DNA of 64,000 bases from Massilia sp. W12. Lineage in GTDB: Bacteria > Pseudomonadota > Gammaproteobacteria > Burkholderiales > Burkholderiaceae_D. Location: assembly GCF_037300705.1 (NCBI RefSeq), contig NZ_CP147776.1, forward strand, positions 1,364,001 through 1,428,000, given 5' to 3'. The notes under the pieces were generated by a model that was not told the origin of the DNA, ran no database searches, and was given only the letters and a program-made list of their open reading frames with translations. Shown one piece after another: positions 8,712 to 18,239 of the stretch. Each line of letters begins with the position of its first letter. The first letter of the stretch is position 1. The translations under genes and the position numbers were made by a program.

Positions 8712-9752
8712 ATGCGAAAAGAACAGCGAACAGAGCAGCAAGACCCGGGCGAATCCACCGTCACCCTGGAAATGGTGGCCAAGGAAGCCGGTGTTTCCCC
8801 CAGCACCGTGTCGCGCATCTTGAACGGCACCGCCAAGGTGTCGGAAGACAAGCGGCGCGCGGTGGAGGCGGCGATAGCGCGCACCCATTTCCAGCCCAAC
8901 GCCATGGCGCGCGGTCTGGCCAAGGGGCGCACCATGAGCATAGGTGTGCTAACCCAGTTCATTGATTCGCCGTTTTATGGCGAAGCCTTACGCGGAGTGG
9001 AAGACGCCTTGGCCGCGTCTTCCTTTATTCCGCTGTTCGTCTCGGGACATTGGAATTTAAAGGACGAGGTGGACCGCATGAGCCTGCTCTTGGGGCGGCG
9101 GGTGGATGGCGTGATTATCCTGACCGGGCGCTTGAGCGATGCGCAACTCATTGAATATGCACAAAAAACGCCGATAGTGATCACCGGGCGGCAGTTGCAG
9201 GCCCCGAATCTGCTGAGTATGGCGGTGGATGATTTCCAGGGCGGCTACACCGCCACCAAACACTTGATTGACTACGGCCATACGCGCATCGCCTATATCA
9301 GCGGGCCGGCGGATCACCCGGACGCCTTGGAGCGCCTGCGCGGCTACAAGGCGGCGATGGAAGAGGCCGGTTTGCAAGTCGATAGCGACTTGATTGCGCA
9401 GGCCGATTTCCACGAGTCCGGCGGGGCGATGGCGATTACCCAGCTGATCAATTCGCGCCGCGATTTCACTGCCGTGTTTGCCGCAAACGATCAAATGGCG
9501 TATGGCGCGCGACTGGCGCTGTACCGCTTGAATTTACGCGTGCCGGATGATATTTCGCTGATCGGCTTTGATGATTTGCCGACTTCCCTGTACGCCACCC
9601 CGCCCTTGAGCACCATCCGCCAGCCGGTGTATGAGATCGGCAAGTGCGCTGCGCAAGCGATGCTGTGCCTGATCGAAGGCCGTCCCTATGAGGGCAGCTT
9701 GCCGCCGCTGGAATTGCTGATACGTGAGACCACCCGCAGATTGCGCAGATAA
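8712..9752 (+). CDS. LacI-family transcriptional regulator of glucan use
   Basis: The protein has 346 residues. The N-terminal helix-turn-helix reads VTLEMVAKEAGVSPSTVSR, followed by the hinge helix (PNAMARGLAKG). The rest is a periplasmic-binding-protein-like sensor with DDFQGGYTATKHLI, GFDDLPTSLYATPPLSTIRQP and other GalR/LacI landmarks. The gene lies between the divergent glucanase operon and the transporter operon. The same palindrome occurs in front of both and in front of the porin, so this protein is the obvious candidate regulator. The ligand is probably a beta-glucoside such as laminaribiose or cellobiose (inference). The protein is longer at the N-terminus than classical LacI by about 15 polar residues. 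Confidence 0.92.
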   Translation: MRKEQRTEQQDPGESTVTLEMVAKEAGVSPSTVSRILNGTAKVSEDKRRAVEAAIARTHFQPNAMARGLAKGRTMSIGVLTQFIDSPFYGEALRGVEDALAASSFIPLFVSGHWNLKDEVDRMSLLLGRRVDGVIILTGRLSDAQLIEYAQKTPIVITGRQLQAPNLLSMAVDDFQGGYTATKHLIDYGHTRIAYISGPADHPDALERLRGYKAAMEEAGLQVDSDLIAQADFHESGGAMAITQLINSRRDFTAVFAANDQMAYGARLALYRLNLRVPDDISLIGFDDLPTSLYATPPLSTIRQPVYEIGKCAAQAMLCLIEGRPYEGSLPPLELLIRETTRRLRR

Positions 9753-9762
9753 AGGGACAGGC

Positions 9763-9780
9763 GCGCGGCCAAAGCCGCGC
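9763..9780 (+). terminator. Hairpin after the LacI-family gene
   Basis: GCGCGGC (9763-9769) pairs with GCCGCGC (9774-9780) around a CAAA loop. It starts 10 bp after the stop codon, but no T-run follows, so it may be a weak or Rho-assisted terminator. Confidence 0.4.
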
Positions 9781-9905
9781 CGCCCTTGCATGAAAGCAAG
9801 CGGCGCCTGCATCCGCTTGCCCCGCAATCTGCCTTTGCCTCTGCCTTTGCCGCTGCATCAGCCAGCGCGCGCCGCCAAAATTTCCCGCAAATGTAAAAAA
9901 ATGTG

Positions 9906-9933
9906 TTGACACCCCGCTTTGCGGGTTTATAAT
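9906..9933 (+). promoter_or_regulatory. Strong sigma-70-type promoter of the transporter operon
   Basis: Consensus TTGACA (9906-9911) and TATAAT (9928-9933) are separated by 16 bp. Transcription would start around 9940, immediately before the operator at 9945. A consensus promoter with an operator at +1 is the layout of tight repression. Confidence 0.85.
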
Positions 9934-9944
9934 TTGCTCAGTTT

Positions 9945-9958
9945 TGAAAGCGCTTTCA
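9945..9958. promoter_or_regulatory. LacI-family operator of the transporter operon
   Basis: A perfect TGAAAGCGCTTTCA palindrome just downstream of the -10 box, overlapping the expected start of transcription. Confidence 0.87.
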
Positions 9959-9988
9959 AGAAGGCGCAAAACCCACCAAGGTGACTGA

Positions 9989-11239
9989 ATGAATAAGAGA
10001 AGACAGATTATCCTGGCGGCGCTGGCTGGCGCTGTCATTGCCGCGCCGGCGCAAGCTGAGCAAATCACATTGACCGTGGCGGCTTTTCCGGCGGTGGATC
10101 AAATCGTCAAGGCGGCTGTGCCGGCCTGGAAGAAATTGCATCCGGAGATCGATATCAAAGTGGTCAGCCGCGAATATGCCGATCATCACAACGCGATGAC
10201 CCTGGCCCTGGCCACCGGCAATAATCATGCCGATGTGATGGCGGTCGAGCTGGGCTTTTTAGGCCGCTTTGCCGAAGGCGGCGGGCTGGAAGATTTGTAC
10301 AAGGCGCCGTATCAGGCGAAAAACCTGGTCGCGAAGTTTGAACCCTGGACCATCCCGCAAGCCACTTCCAACAGCGGCGAATTGGCCGCAATTCCGACGG
10401 ATATCGGCCCCGGCACGCTGTTTTACCGCCATGATATCGTCAGTAAAGCCGGCGTCACGGCGCCGGATTTAACCCGCTCCTGGGACAGTTTTATTGAAGC
10501 AGGCAAGCGCATTAAAGCCGCCACCGGGGTGTATCTGGTGGCGCATGCGCGCGATATCACGGAAATCATGATCCGCTCGAATTTGAAAGACGGCGAGGGG
10601 ATTTATTTTGACAAAGATAATAATGTGCTGGTCGAAACGCCGCGTTTTGTGCATGCCTTCCGCTTGGCCAAAGCTGCGCGCGAAGCGAAAATCGACGCCA
10701 AAATCAATGCCTGGAGCAATGAATGGACCGAGAGTTTTAAACGCGGCACGGTCGCCACGCAAATGATGGGCGCATGGCTGGGCGGTCATCTGGCGAATAC
10801 TTTCGCGCCCGCAGCCAAGGGTTTATGGCGGGTGGCGGATCTGCCGGCGGGCGCGTATGCCTCCTGGGGCGGGACGTTTTATGCGATTCCGAAAAAAGCC
10901 AAAAACAAGGCGGCAGCCTGGGAATTTATCAAATTCATGACCTTGCAAAAGGATAATCAAATCGCCGCCTTTAAAAACCATGACGCCTTCCCGGCGCTGG
11001 TAGAAGCGCAAAGCGACGCCTTTTTCGAGCAGCCGCTGGCCTATTTCGGCGAGCAGAAAGCGCGCCTGATCTGGCGCGAAGCCAGCCGCCGCACGCGTGC
11101 GATTGATGTGAATAAATATGACCCGCTGGCCGCCGAAATCATCAATACTGAACTCGATAAAGTCTTGGATCAGGGCAAGGATGTGGCGCAAGCGCTGGCT
11201 GACGCTAAAAAATTGATTGTCAAACGCGCACGCCGTTAA
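9989..11239 (+). CDS. ABC sugar transporter, periplasmic solute-binding protein
   Basis: This 416-residue family 1 extracellular solute-binding protein has a signal peptide ending at APAQA. Family features include TLTVAAFPAVDQ at the mature start, a hinge segment around AIPTDIGPGTLFYRHD, and a C-terminal WGGTFYAIPKKAKNKAAAWEFIKF segment (split around the conserved pattern) typical of maltose/oligosaccharide binders. It captures the sugar in the periplasm and delivers it to the two permeases encoded next. It is the first gene of the operon behind the operator-controlled promoter. No lipobox Cys is present, so it is a soluble periplasmic protein. Substrate specificity is inferred to be beta-gluco-oligosaccharides from the GH1 and GH81 neighbours. 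Confidence 0.9.
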   Translation: MNKRRQIILAALAGAVIAAPAQAEQITLTVAAFPAVDQIVKAAVPAWKKLHPEIDIKVVSREYADHHNAMTLALATGNNHADVMAVELGFLGRFAEGGGLEDLYKAPYQAKNLVAKFEPWTIPQATSNSGELAAIPTDIGPGTLFYRHDIVSKAGVTAPDLTRSWDSFIEAGKRIKAATGVYLVAHARDITEIMIRSNLKDGEGIYFDKDNNVLVETPRFVHAFRLAKAAREAKIDAKINAWSNEWTESFKRGTVATQMMGAWLGGHLANTFAPAAKGLWRVADLPAGAYASWGGTFYAIPKKAKNKAAAWEFIKFMTLQKDNQIAAFKNHDAFPALVEAQSDAFFEQPLAYFGEQKARLIWREASRRTRAIDVNKYDPLAAEIINTELDKVLDQGKDVAQALADAKKLIVKRARR

Positions 11240-11259
11240 GTCTTGCGCCGGAGGAAAAC

Positions 11260-12261
11260 ATGATGAAGATCGAAGCCGGCCGCATGCCGGCTGTGAGTCA
11301 AAACCAGCGCAAGGTGCAATGGCAGCGCTGGCAGCGCCGCGCCGCACCCTGGATGTTTTTGACGCCATTTGTTGTGCTGTTTTTGTGTTTTGGCGTCTTT
11401 CCCATTCTGTTTTCGCTGTTTTTATCGTTCCACTCCTGGAACCCGGCGGATGGCTGGGCCGGCATGAAATTTGTCGGCCTGGAGAATTTCAGTTTTGCGC
11501 TGGGCGATGAATGGTTTTGGAAATCGCTCTGGAATACTGCGTTGCTGGCGCTGTTATCCGGTTTGCCGCAGCATCTGGTGGCGATTCCGCTGGCGTATTT
11601 TTTGCACACCTCATTCAAGCGCAGCCGTAATCTGGTGGTGGGCGCCTATTTTGTGCCGTATATCACGTCCACCGTGGCGGTGACGCTGATGTTTACCGCG
11701 CTGTTTTCAACCGATTTCGGGGTAATCAATGCGGCCTTGCTGTGGCTGGCCAAATTACCGCTTGTGGGCGGCCTGTTTCCAGTCGAGGCGGTGGATTGGA
11801 TCGGCAAACCGGCGTTTATTCAACCGGCGGTGGCGTTTATCGTGTTTTGGCGTTTTGTCGGTTTTAACACGGTGTTATATCTGGCGGCTTTGCAAACCAT
11901 TCCAAAAGAATTGTATGAAGCGGCGGAAATGGATGGGGCCGGCAAATGGCAGCAATTCTGGCATATCACCTTGCCCTTATTGCGTCCGATGATGTTTTTC
12001 GGCGCCACCTTATCGGTCATCGGCGGCTTGCAGTTATTCGATGAGCCGTTTGTGCTGACCGGCGGGCGCGGCGGCGCGGATCAGGCGGTGCTGACCACTG
12101 CCATGTATATGTTCCGCTCGGCCTTTGAGTTTGGCGAATATGGCGCAGCCAGCGCGATTTCCTGGCTCTTATTTGTGATTATCGCTTTGCTCTCCTGGCT
12201 GACGCATAAAATCTTCGGCCAGCATGATGAAGCAGCGGAAAAAGGAGAGCAGCATGCATAA
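11260..12261 (+). CDS. ABC sugar transporter permease, MalF/UgpA type
   Basis: The protein has 333 residues and six predicted membrane segments, the first near residues 30-55 (FLTPFVVLFLCFGVFPI). The cytoplasmic EAA loop that contacts the ATPase reads ELYEAAEMDGAGKWQQFWHI. The start at 11260 follows GAGGAAAAC. It forms the inner-membrane channel with the next gene product, whose coding sequence it overlaps by 8 bp, so the two subunits are probably co-translated. Confidence 0.92.
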   Translation: MMKIEAGRMPAVSQNQRKVQWQRWQRRAAPWMFLTPFVVLFLCFGVFPILFSLFLSFHSWNPADGWAGMKFVGLENFSFALGDEWFWKSLWNTALLALLSGLPQHLVAIPLAYFLHTSFKRSRNLVVGAYFVPYITSTVAVTLMFTALFSTDFGVINAALLWLAKLPLVGGLFPVEAVDWIGKPAFIQPAVAFIVFWRFVGFNTVLYLAALQTIPKELYEAAEMDGAGKWQQFWHITLPLLRPMMFFGATLSVIGGLQLFDEPFVLTGGRGGADQAVLTTAMYMFRSAFEFGEYGAASAISWLLFVIIALLSWLTHKIFGQHDEAAEKGEQHA

Positions 12262-13102
12262 GGCGCATTCCATCAAGCGTGCGCGGCAACATCGCGCCAT
12301 CATGGCGTATGCCCTGGTCGGCATTGGCGCGCTGTTTATGCTGACGCCGTTTTATTTTATGTTTGTGTTTGCCGGCCATACCAGAAGCGAGATTTTCCAA
12401 ATGCCGCCGCCTTTATGGTTTGGCGGGCATTTTCTGGAAAATATGGATTTACTGCTGGAGCGGATTCCATTTTGGCGCAATGTGGCTAACAGCCTGTATG
12501 TGGGCTTGATGAGCACTGCCTTGACTCTGCTGTTTTGCGCGATGGGCGGTTATGCCTTCGCCATGTATGAATTCAAATACAAAAAAGCGGTGTTCGCCCT
12601 GGTAATGTCAACCATGTTGCTGCCGCAATTTCTGGGTTTGATTCCGACTTTTATGATCATGGATTTTCTGGGCTGGCTGGATCAACCGCGCGCTTTATAT
12701 CTGCCCGGCGCGGCCAGCGCGTTCGGCATCTTTTTAATGCGCCAGTACATCGGCTCGGCGATTCCGAAAGAAATTATTGAGGCGGCGCGCATGGATGGCT
12801 GCGGCGAATTCCGCATCTTCTTTTCCATCGTGCTGCCCCTGATCGGGCCGGCTTTGAGCACGCTCGGATTAATCGCCTTTATCGGTTCCTGGAATAACTT
12901 TGTCGGCCCGCTGGTGGTTATGCAAAGCGTGGAAAACTACACCTTGCCGCTGGCCCTGCGCAGTCTGCAAAGTCCGGTGAATACGCCTTGGGGCGCGGTG
13001 ATGGCCGGCTCTGCGGTGGCGGTGCTGCCGTTGCTGGTTTTGTTCGCGCTTTCTTCGCGCCGTTTAATCGATGGCTTGACCGCCGGCGCCGTCAAATCCT
13101 GA
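12254..13102 (+). CDS. ABC sugar transporter permease, MalG/UgpE type
   Basis: The protein has 282 residues and six membrane segments. The EAA loop reads EIIEAARMDGCGEFRIFF. The start at 12254 is chosen over an ATG 10 codons upstream because AAAGGAG (12241-12247) sits at the right distance; this gives an 8-bp overlap with the preceding permease gene. It pairs with that permease to form the importer channel. Confidence 0.92.
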   Translation: MHKAHSIKRARQHRAIMAYALVGIGALFMLTPFYFMFVFAGHTRSEIFQMPPPLWFGGHFLENMDLLLERIPFWRNVANSLYVGLMSTALTLLFCAMGGYAFAMYEFKYKKAVFALVMSTMLLPQFLGLIPTFMIMDFLGWLDQPRALYLPGAASAFGIFLMRQYIGSAIPKEIIEAARMDGCGEFRIFFSIVLPLIGPALSTLGLIAFIGSWNNFVGPLVVMQSVENYTLPLALRSLQSPVNTPWGAVMAGSAVAVLPLLVLFALSSRRLIDGLTAGAVKS

Positions 13103-13150
13103 TTTACTCATTATCTGCATACACGGCGCGTGAGCGCCGGGGGAGAACTC

Positions 13151-14554
13151 ATGCCTGAAATTTGTCAAACCGGTGCGCCGGAAGCGCTGGCCGGCAGCGT
13201 TGCCGATCTGCCCAACGATTTCCCCGCCGACTTTATCTGGGGCTTGGCCACCAGCGCCTATCAAATCGAGGGTGCGACTGAGCTGGATGGACGCGGCCCC
13301 TGTATTTGGGACACCTTTGCAAGCAAGCCCGGAGCCATCGCCGATGGCAGCAGCGGCGCGGTGGCGTGCGAGCATTACCAGCGCTTGGACAGCGATCTGG
13401 ATTTGCTGCAAGCCTGTGGCGCGCGCGCCTACCGCTTTTCGATTGCCTGGCCGCGTGTGCAGCCGGATGGCAAGGGGGCGTGGAACGAAGCCGGCTGGGC
13501 GTTTTACCAGCGTTTGCTGGATGGTTTGGCCAAGCGCGGCATCCAAGCCCATCTCACCCTGTATCACTGGGATTTGCCGCAAGCATTGCAAGATGAGGGC
13601 GGTTGGGCGGCGCGCAGCACGGCGCAGTATTTTGCCGCGTATGCAGCCCAAGCCGGGCGCCGTTTCGGTGCGCAAGTGGCTTCCATCGCCACCTTGAATG
13701 AACCCTGGGTGGTGGCCACGCTGGGACATGAATCGGGTATTTTCGCGCCCGGAATCAAAGATCGCGCCATCGCCATGCAAGTCGCACACAATTTGCTGCT
13801 GGCGCATGGTTTGGCGCTGCAGGCTTTACGCGCCCAGGGCGGGCCGGCCTTGCTTGGGATTGTGCTCAATCAAGCCCCGGTGCAGCCTGCCAGCGACACA
13901 CTGGCCGACCGCGCCAAGGCGCAGCTGGAAGACGGTTTGCTGGTGCGCTGGTATATGGATGCGCTGTTCAAGGGCGCTTATCCGGCGGATGTGCTCGAAC
14001 ATCTGGGACAGGATGCGCCGCATACCGAAGCCGGCGATATGGCCTTGATCAGCGCGCCGCTGGATTTTCTGGGCTTGAATTACTACACCCGCAATCTGGT
14101 CAGCGCGCAGCAAGCCGGCGCGCCCGATTCGAGCGGCAGCCGGCGCGCCGCCCAGTATGAGGTGACGGACATGGGCTGGGAAGTCTATCCGCAGGGTTTG
14201 CATACGCTGCTATTGCGTCTTGCCCGCGACTGGGACACGCCGCCCTTGTATGTCACGGAAAACGGCGCGGCCTATGCCGATGTGCTGCAGCAGGGCAGGG
14301 TGCACGATGTCGAGCGTTGCCGCTATCTGCAAATGCATATCGGCGCGATGCGCCAGGCGATGCAGGACGGGGCCGATGTGCGCGCCTATTTCGCCTGGAG
14401 CTGGATGGACAATTTTGAATGGGCCTTCGGCTACAGCAAGCGTTTTGGCCTGGTGTATGTGGATTACGCCAGCCAGCAGCGCTATCTGAAAGACAGCGCA
14501 TATTGGTATCGCGATTGGATCATGGCGCAGCATCAGGCCGCGCTTGCCGCATGA
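13151..14554 (+). CDS. GH1 beta-glucosidase
   Basis: The protein has 467 residues with no signal peptide, so it is cytoplasmic. GH1 landmarks are [14 protein letters not shown] at the N-terminus, the acid/base TLNEPW near residue 180, the nucleophile YVTENGAA near residue 370, and [17 protein letters not shown] near the C-terminus. The start at 13151 follows GGGGGAG; a GTG at 13130 in the same frame is a weaker alternative. It hydrolyses imported beta-glucosides to glucose. Its place between permease and ATPase genes of one operon says its substrate is what the transporter imports, probably laminaribiose or short laminari-oligomers (inference). Confidence 0.93.
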   Translation: MPEICQTGAPEALAGSVADLPNDFPADFIWGLATSAYQIEGATELDGRGPCIWDTFASKPGAIADGSSGAVACEHYQRLDSDLDLLQACGARAYRFSIAWPRVQPDGKGAWNEAGWAFYQRLLDGLAKRGIQAHLTLYHWDLPQALQDEGGWAARSTAQYFAAYAAQAGRRFGAQVASIATLNEPWVVATLGHESGIFAPGIKDRAIAMQVAHNLLLAHGLALQALRAQGGPALLGIVLNQAPVQPASDTLADRAKAQLEDGLLVRWYMDALFKGAYPADVLEHLGQDAPHTEAGDMALISAPLDFLGLNYYTRNLVSAQQAGAPDSSGSRRAAQYEVTDMGWEVYPQGLHTLLLRLARDWDTPPLYVTENGAAYADVLQQGRVHDVERCRYLQMHIGAMRQAMQDGADVRAYFAWSWMDNFEWAFGYSKRFGLVYVDYASQQRYLKDSAYWYRDWIMAQHQAALAA

Positions 14555-14594
14555 TGCCGGCGGCGCGCCTTATTCGGGACAGCAGGAGAAAGCA

Positions 14595-15716
14595 ATGAGC
14601 AATGTGCATTTACGCGGAATTCAAAAAAGTTATGGCGCCACGCAGGTTATTTCCGGCATAGATCTGGAGATTGCGGATGGTGAATTTGTGGTCTTTGTCG
14701 GCCCCTCAGGCTGCGGCAAATCGTCCATGCTGCGCATGATTGCCGGCCTGGAAGAAATCAGCGATGGCGATTTATTGATCGGCGGACAGCGCGCCAATGA
14801 TCTGGCGCCGATTGAGCGCGGCGCGGCCATGGTGTTTCAAAACTACGCCCTGTATCCGCATATGACGGTGGCGCAGAACATGGGTTTTGCGCTGAAAATC
14901 GCCGGCAGCCCGGCCGGCGAGGTTGAGGCAGCGGTGCAGCGCGCCGCCAAAATCCTGCGCATCGGGCATTTGCTGCAGCGCAAGCCCAAGGCGCTCTCGG
15001 GCGGCGAGCGGCAACGCGTGGCGATCGGGCGCGCGATTGTGCGCAAGCCGCGTGTGTTTTTATTTGATGAACCGCTGTCCAATCTGGACGCCGCCTTGCG
15101 CGTGCAAATGCGGCTGGAGCTGACCCGCTTGCATCGCGAATTGGGCGCCACCATGATTTATGTCACGCATGACCAGGTGGAGGCGATGACCATGGGTGAG
15201 CGGATTGTGGTGTTCAATCATGGCCGCATTGAGCAGTCCGGCAGCCCGCTGGAATTGTATAAGCAGCCGGCGAATTTGTTTGTGGCCGGTTTTCTGGGCA
15301 GCCCGAAAATGAATTTCCTGCCTTGCCGCGCACTCTCGTTTGTGCCGCAGAAAAACGATGGCGCAGCTTTGCCGCCGGGCGTGCGAGAGGTGCATATGCA
15401 GTTTGGCGGCGGCGCGGATCTGGTCTTGCCGCTGGCGCTGGAGCGCAGCCATCTGGGGCTGGATGTCACTCTGGGCGTGCGCGCGGAACATTTGCAGCTT
15501 GGCGCAGTGGGGCAGGGCTTGCCCGGCACGGTGGATTTATGCGAGCACCTGGGGGATGTCATGCTGGTCTGGGTGCAACTCAGCGGTATGCCGCAGCCGA
15601 TTGCGGTCAAGCTGCCCGGCAATGCGCCGCCGCCGGCCCCCGGGACGCAGCTTGGCGTGCTGCCCGATCCGGCGCATTGCCATGTGTTTGACAAGCAGGG
15701 CGTTGCATTGCGGTAA
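14595..15716 (+). CDS. ABC sugar transporter ATPase, MalK/UgpC type
   Basis: The protein has 373 residues. It has Walker [10 protein letters not shown] near residue 36, signature [14 protein letters not shown] near 133, Walker B RVFLFDEP, the H-loop [13 protein letters not shown], and a C-terminal TOBE/MOP-like half ([10 protein letters not shown]). The start at 14595 follows AGGAG; an upstream in-frame start at 14544 would overlap the GH1 gene and lacks a ribosome site. It energises the importer and is the last gene of the operon, followed by a clear terminator. Confidence 0.93.
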   Translation: MSNVHLRGIQKSYGATQVISGIDLEIADGEFVVFVGPSGCGKSSMLRMIAGLEEISDGDLLIGGQRANDLAPIERGAAMVFQNYALYPHMTVAQNMGFALKIAGSPAGEVEAAVQRAAKILRIGHLLQRKPKALSGGERQRVAIGRAIVRKPRVFLFDEPLSNLDAALRVQMRLELTRLHRELGATMIYVTHDQVEAMTMGERIVVFNHGRIEQSGSPLELYKQPANLFVAGFLGSPKMNFLPCRALSFVPQKNDGAALPPGVREVHMQFGGGADLVLPLALERSHLGLDVTLGVRAEHLQLGAVGQGLPGTVDLCEHLGDVMLVWVQLSGMPQPIAVKLPGNAPPPAPGTQLGVLPDPAHCHVFDKQGVALR

Positions 15717-15780
15717 GTGTTTGGCTCCTTGCTTCAAGGCGCACTCTTTTCATCTCCTCCTTGACCCAAGGGCGGATTTT

Positions 15781-15808
15781 GGGCGGCTTTCACAGCCGCC
15801 CTTTTTTT
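15781..15808 (+). terminator. Rho-independent terminator of the transporter operon
   Basis: GGGCGGCT (15781-15788) and AGCCGCCC (15794-15801) form an 8-bp stem with a TTCAC loop, followed by seven T (15802-15808). It ends the operon 65 bp after the ATPase stop codon. Confidence 0.9.
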
Positions 15809-15850
15809 CATTCTGAACCACATTTCCGCCAGAAAAATGGCAAAAAACAT

Positions 15851-15879
15851 TTGACTTTAGAGGGTGTGCTCAGTATTAT
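15851..15879 (+). promoter_or_regulatory. Promoter of the porin gene
   Basis: TTGACT (15851-15856) and TATTAT (15874-15879) are 17 bp apart; the -10 box touches the first operator. Confidence 0.7.
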
Positions 15880-15907
15880 GAAAGCGCTTTCAAGAGAAAG
15901 CGCTTTC
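15879..15907. promoter_or_regulatory. Tandem LacI-family operators of the porin gene
   Basis: The first site is the full TGAAAGCGCTTTCA (15879-15892). The second keeps the 12-bp core GAAAGCGCTTTC (15896-15907). Their centres are 16 bp apart. Both sit at and just after the start of transcription. Confidence 0.85.
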
Positions 15908-15982
15908 ATAAGAAAACAGATTTCAAGAATTCATGCGCTGACATGAATTCATTACCTGAACCAATGCGAAGATGAGGACAGC

Positions 15983-17128
15983 ATGTTGAAACGATTCACT
16001 CTGGCGGCGTTCATCGCTGCAAGTCTGGCGCCACTCGCCGCACAAGCCGGCAAACTGGGCGACATTGATTTGAGCGGTTATGTCTTACTTGAAACCTGGG
16101 TGGACCGCCACGATTTGCGCGGCAAGACTGCGCTGCCGGCCAATCAACCCTATGCATTTGTGTTGCACAATCTGGAGCTGGGCGGGGAAAAGGAAATTGG
16201 CGGCGGGCAAAAAGTTTCCTGGCGTTTGGGACACCGCAACCGCAACGGCAATCTGGGCAATAGCGGCGCCACCGGCTCGCGCGAAGCCTGGCTCGGCATT
16301 GAAGGCGAATATGGCGCGGTCAAAGTGGGCCGTTTTTTGACCAAAGCCTGGCAGGTGCTGGATTATCCTTACGGCTCAGCGGCCTGGCAGGCTGAACCGC
16401 TGGCCGAAACCGGCGCGGCGGATTGGGTCACGGTGAAAGCGATCCGCTACACCGCGCCGCGCATGGGCGGGCTGGAGCTGGAAGCCACCTATGACACCGG
16501 CAATCAGAGCAATTCAGCGCGCGCGGCCCTGTTTGAAGGCTTTGCCCGTTATAGCAGCGGCCCGCTGACATTTGACTTTATCGCTCAGCGCAAGGTGAAT
16601 GCGCCGCTGCAAGTCGGGGTCGGCGATTTCGGCGGCAGCGATGGCGGGCCGGATGTGAAAGACGGCAATCGCCAGGGCATCTGGTTTGCCGGCATGCGCT
16701 GGCAGATGGGCGGCGGCTTTGAATTGCTGGCGGCGTATAAGCGCAATTACTGGCACGCCGACGGCGGCGCCGGCGATTTGCCGCAATGGGGCGGACGGCC
16801 CGCCACCAGTGGCGTGGATCTGCATAACTCGCGCATTTTGCTGGGTTTGAATTACCAGACCGGTAAATACAGCTGGAATGGCGCGATTCAGCGCGTTACC
16901 GAGGGACACGACAGCGTGCGCGGCAATCTGGATGACGGGGCCTGGGTGATCGGCGGCCGCGTGGTGTATGCGGTGAAAGATGGCGTGTTCCTGTATGCCG
17001 GCGTGCGGCATCACCGCTTCAGCGGCAAGCACACTCCGCTTGACGCCTTCCCCTGGCAAGTGCAGGGCGATGGTTCGATCGCCAAGGCCAACACCCGCAT
17101 CGGCGTAGGCGCGCAAGTGATGTTTTAA
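15983..17128 (+). CDS. Outer-membrane porin of the glucan regulon
   Basis: The protein has 381 residues, a signal peptide ending at LAAQAG, and a beta-barrel pattern of alternating hydrophobic strands rich in aromatic girdle residues. It ends in ...GVGAQVMF, the C-terminal Phe recognised by the BAM machinery. Features of the Gram-negative general porin superfamily include SREAWLGIEGEYGAVKVGRF and LLGLNYQTGKYSW. It likely lets beta-glucan oligomers through the outer membrane, because it has its own doubled operator identical to that of the importer operon. The exact channel specificity cannot be read from sequence. Confidence 0.85.
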   Translation: MLKRFTLAAFIAASLAPLAAQAGKLGDIDLSGYVLLETWVDRHDLRGKTALPANQPYAFVLHNLELGGEKEIGGGQKVSWRLGHRNRNGNLGNSGATGSREAWLGIEGEYGAVKVGRFLTKAWQVLDYPYGSAAWQAEPLAETGAADWVTVKAIRYTAPRMGGLELEATYDTGNQSNSARAALFEGFARYSSGPLTFDFIAQRKVNAPLQVGVGDFGGSDGGPDVKDGNRQGIWFAGMRWQMGGGFELLAAYKRNYWHADGGAGDLPQWGGRPATSGVDLHNSRILLGLNYQTGKYSWNGAIQRVTEGHDSVRGNLDDGAWVIGGRVVYAVKDGVFLYAGVRHHRFSGKHTPLDAFPWQVQGDGSIAKANTRIGVGAQVMF

Positions 17129-17170
17129 GACTGGCCGGCTTGCGCCATCCGTCGCAGCAGTTTGACAATT

Positions 17171-17190
17171 GACGCCGGCAAGCCGGCGTC
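17171..17190 (+). terminator. Hairpin after the porin gene
   Basis: GACGCCGG (17171-17178) pairs with CCGGCGTC (17183-17190) around a 4-base loop, 42 bp after the stop codon. It is followed by a short, broken T-rich stretch, so it is a likely but weak terminator. Confidence 0.5.
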
Positions 17191-17283
17191 ATCCATTTTC
17201 GCCCTGCCGATTTCCGCGCTGATTCACTGACCCCGGCAGACTGCTGGCCGCAGGGCTACAATGCAATCGAAGCGGGAGGGGAG

Positions 17284-18186
17284 ATGGACGAGCGGCAAGC
17301 CGGGCCAGGGCGGCCAACACACCCTGGCGCATATTACGCCACACGTATGGCCAGAGTCCTGGCCTATATTGATCAGCATTTAACCCAGCCTTTGGAGCTG
17401 GCCGAACTGGCCGCGCTGGTGGCGTTTTCCCCATTTCATTTTCATCGTGTGTTTTTGGATTGGCAGGGCGAGACGCCGCAGGCCTACATCCGCCGCGCGC
17501 GCATGACGCGCGCCGCCGCATTATTGCAATATGCGCCGCAATCACCGATTCGGGAGGTGGCCTTGCTGAGCGGTTTTACTTCGCCCGAATCTTTCGTGCG
17601 CGCCTTCCGCAGTTTTTTCGATGTCACCCCCTCCAGCTGGCGCAAAAGCGGGCTGCACAGCGCGCCGGCGCAGCGCTTGCCGCCGCTGCAGGATGCCGCC
17701 TGCGCGGCGCGGGTGCGCTTATGTTATTTGCCGCGCATGCAGGTGGCGTATCAACGCAAAATCGGCCCCTATGGCGAAGACGAGGCGCGCGTCTGGGCGC
17801 GTCTGGCTGAGTTGCTGCGTGAAGCTGGCGTCGGGCTGGATGGCGCTTGCGCCATGGGGATCGGGCTGGATGATCCGCGCTTAACCCCGCCTTCACATTG
17901 CCGCTTTGACGCCTGCGTTGAAATCCCCGCCAGCCTGCGCCTGCCGGCGCATATTCCGGTGAAATGGATAGACGCCGGCATGTATGCGCATCTGCCGCTG
18001 CAGCCGGCAGAAATCATGCGGCATGCGGATAAAGAAGCGTATTGGCGCTGGCTGTTTGAATGCTGGTTGCCGGCCTCCCGCTTTGATATCAACAGCCATC
18101 CCTGTTTTGAGCTGTATCCCGGCGGGATCGCCCAGGCTTGCGGCGGGGTGGGGGAGTTGTGTTTGCCGGTAAAAAAGGGGCGTTGA
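17284..18186 (+). CDS. AraC-family regulator with GyrI-like ligand domain
   Basis: The protein has 300 residues. The DNA-binding part is N-terminal: two helix-turn-helices span about residues 20-115, with LAALVAFSPFHFHRVF in the first and EVALLSGFTSPESFVRAF in the second, followed by the family PSSWRKS. The C-terminal half (about 140-295) resembles the GyrI/SOUL-like small-molecule domain of Rob and BmrR, with AYQRKIGPYGE and FDACVEIP. The ATG at 17284 follows GGGAGGGGAG. It has no obvious partner gene; the target could be itself or distant stress or efflux genes. Confidence 0.9.
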   Translation: MDERQAGPGRPTHPGAYYATRMARVLAYIDQHLTQPLELAELAALVAFSPFHFHRVFLDWQGETPQAYIRRARMTRAAALLQYAPQSPIREVALLSGFTSPESFVRAFRSFFDVTPSSWRKSGLHSAPAQRLPPLQDAACAARVRLCYLPRMQVAYQRKIGPYGEDEARVWARLAELLREAGVGLDGACAMGIGLDDPRLTPPSHCRFDACVEIPASLRLPAHIPVKWIDAGMYAHLPLQPAEIMRHADKEAYWRWLFECWLPASRFDINSHPCFELYPGGIAQACGGVGELCLPVKKGR

Positions 18187-18239
18187 TGGGCGCATGTCGC
18201 GCCGGCTTGTGTTACATCAAGCCTGACGCAGCAAATCCT

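Noticed and set aside
9830-9860. CCTTTGCCTCTGCCTTTGCC short repeat before the transporter promoter
   Set aside because: A short imperfect run with no link to a recognised site; the promoter and operator lie further downstream.
13130-13150. GTG start for the GH1 gene
   Set aside because: The ATG at 13151 has the better ribosome-binding site (GGGGGAG) and the GH1 domain begins well after it.
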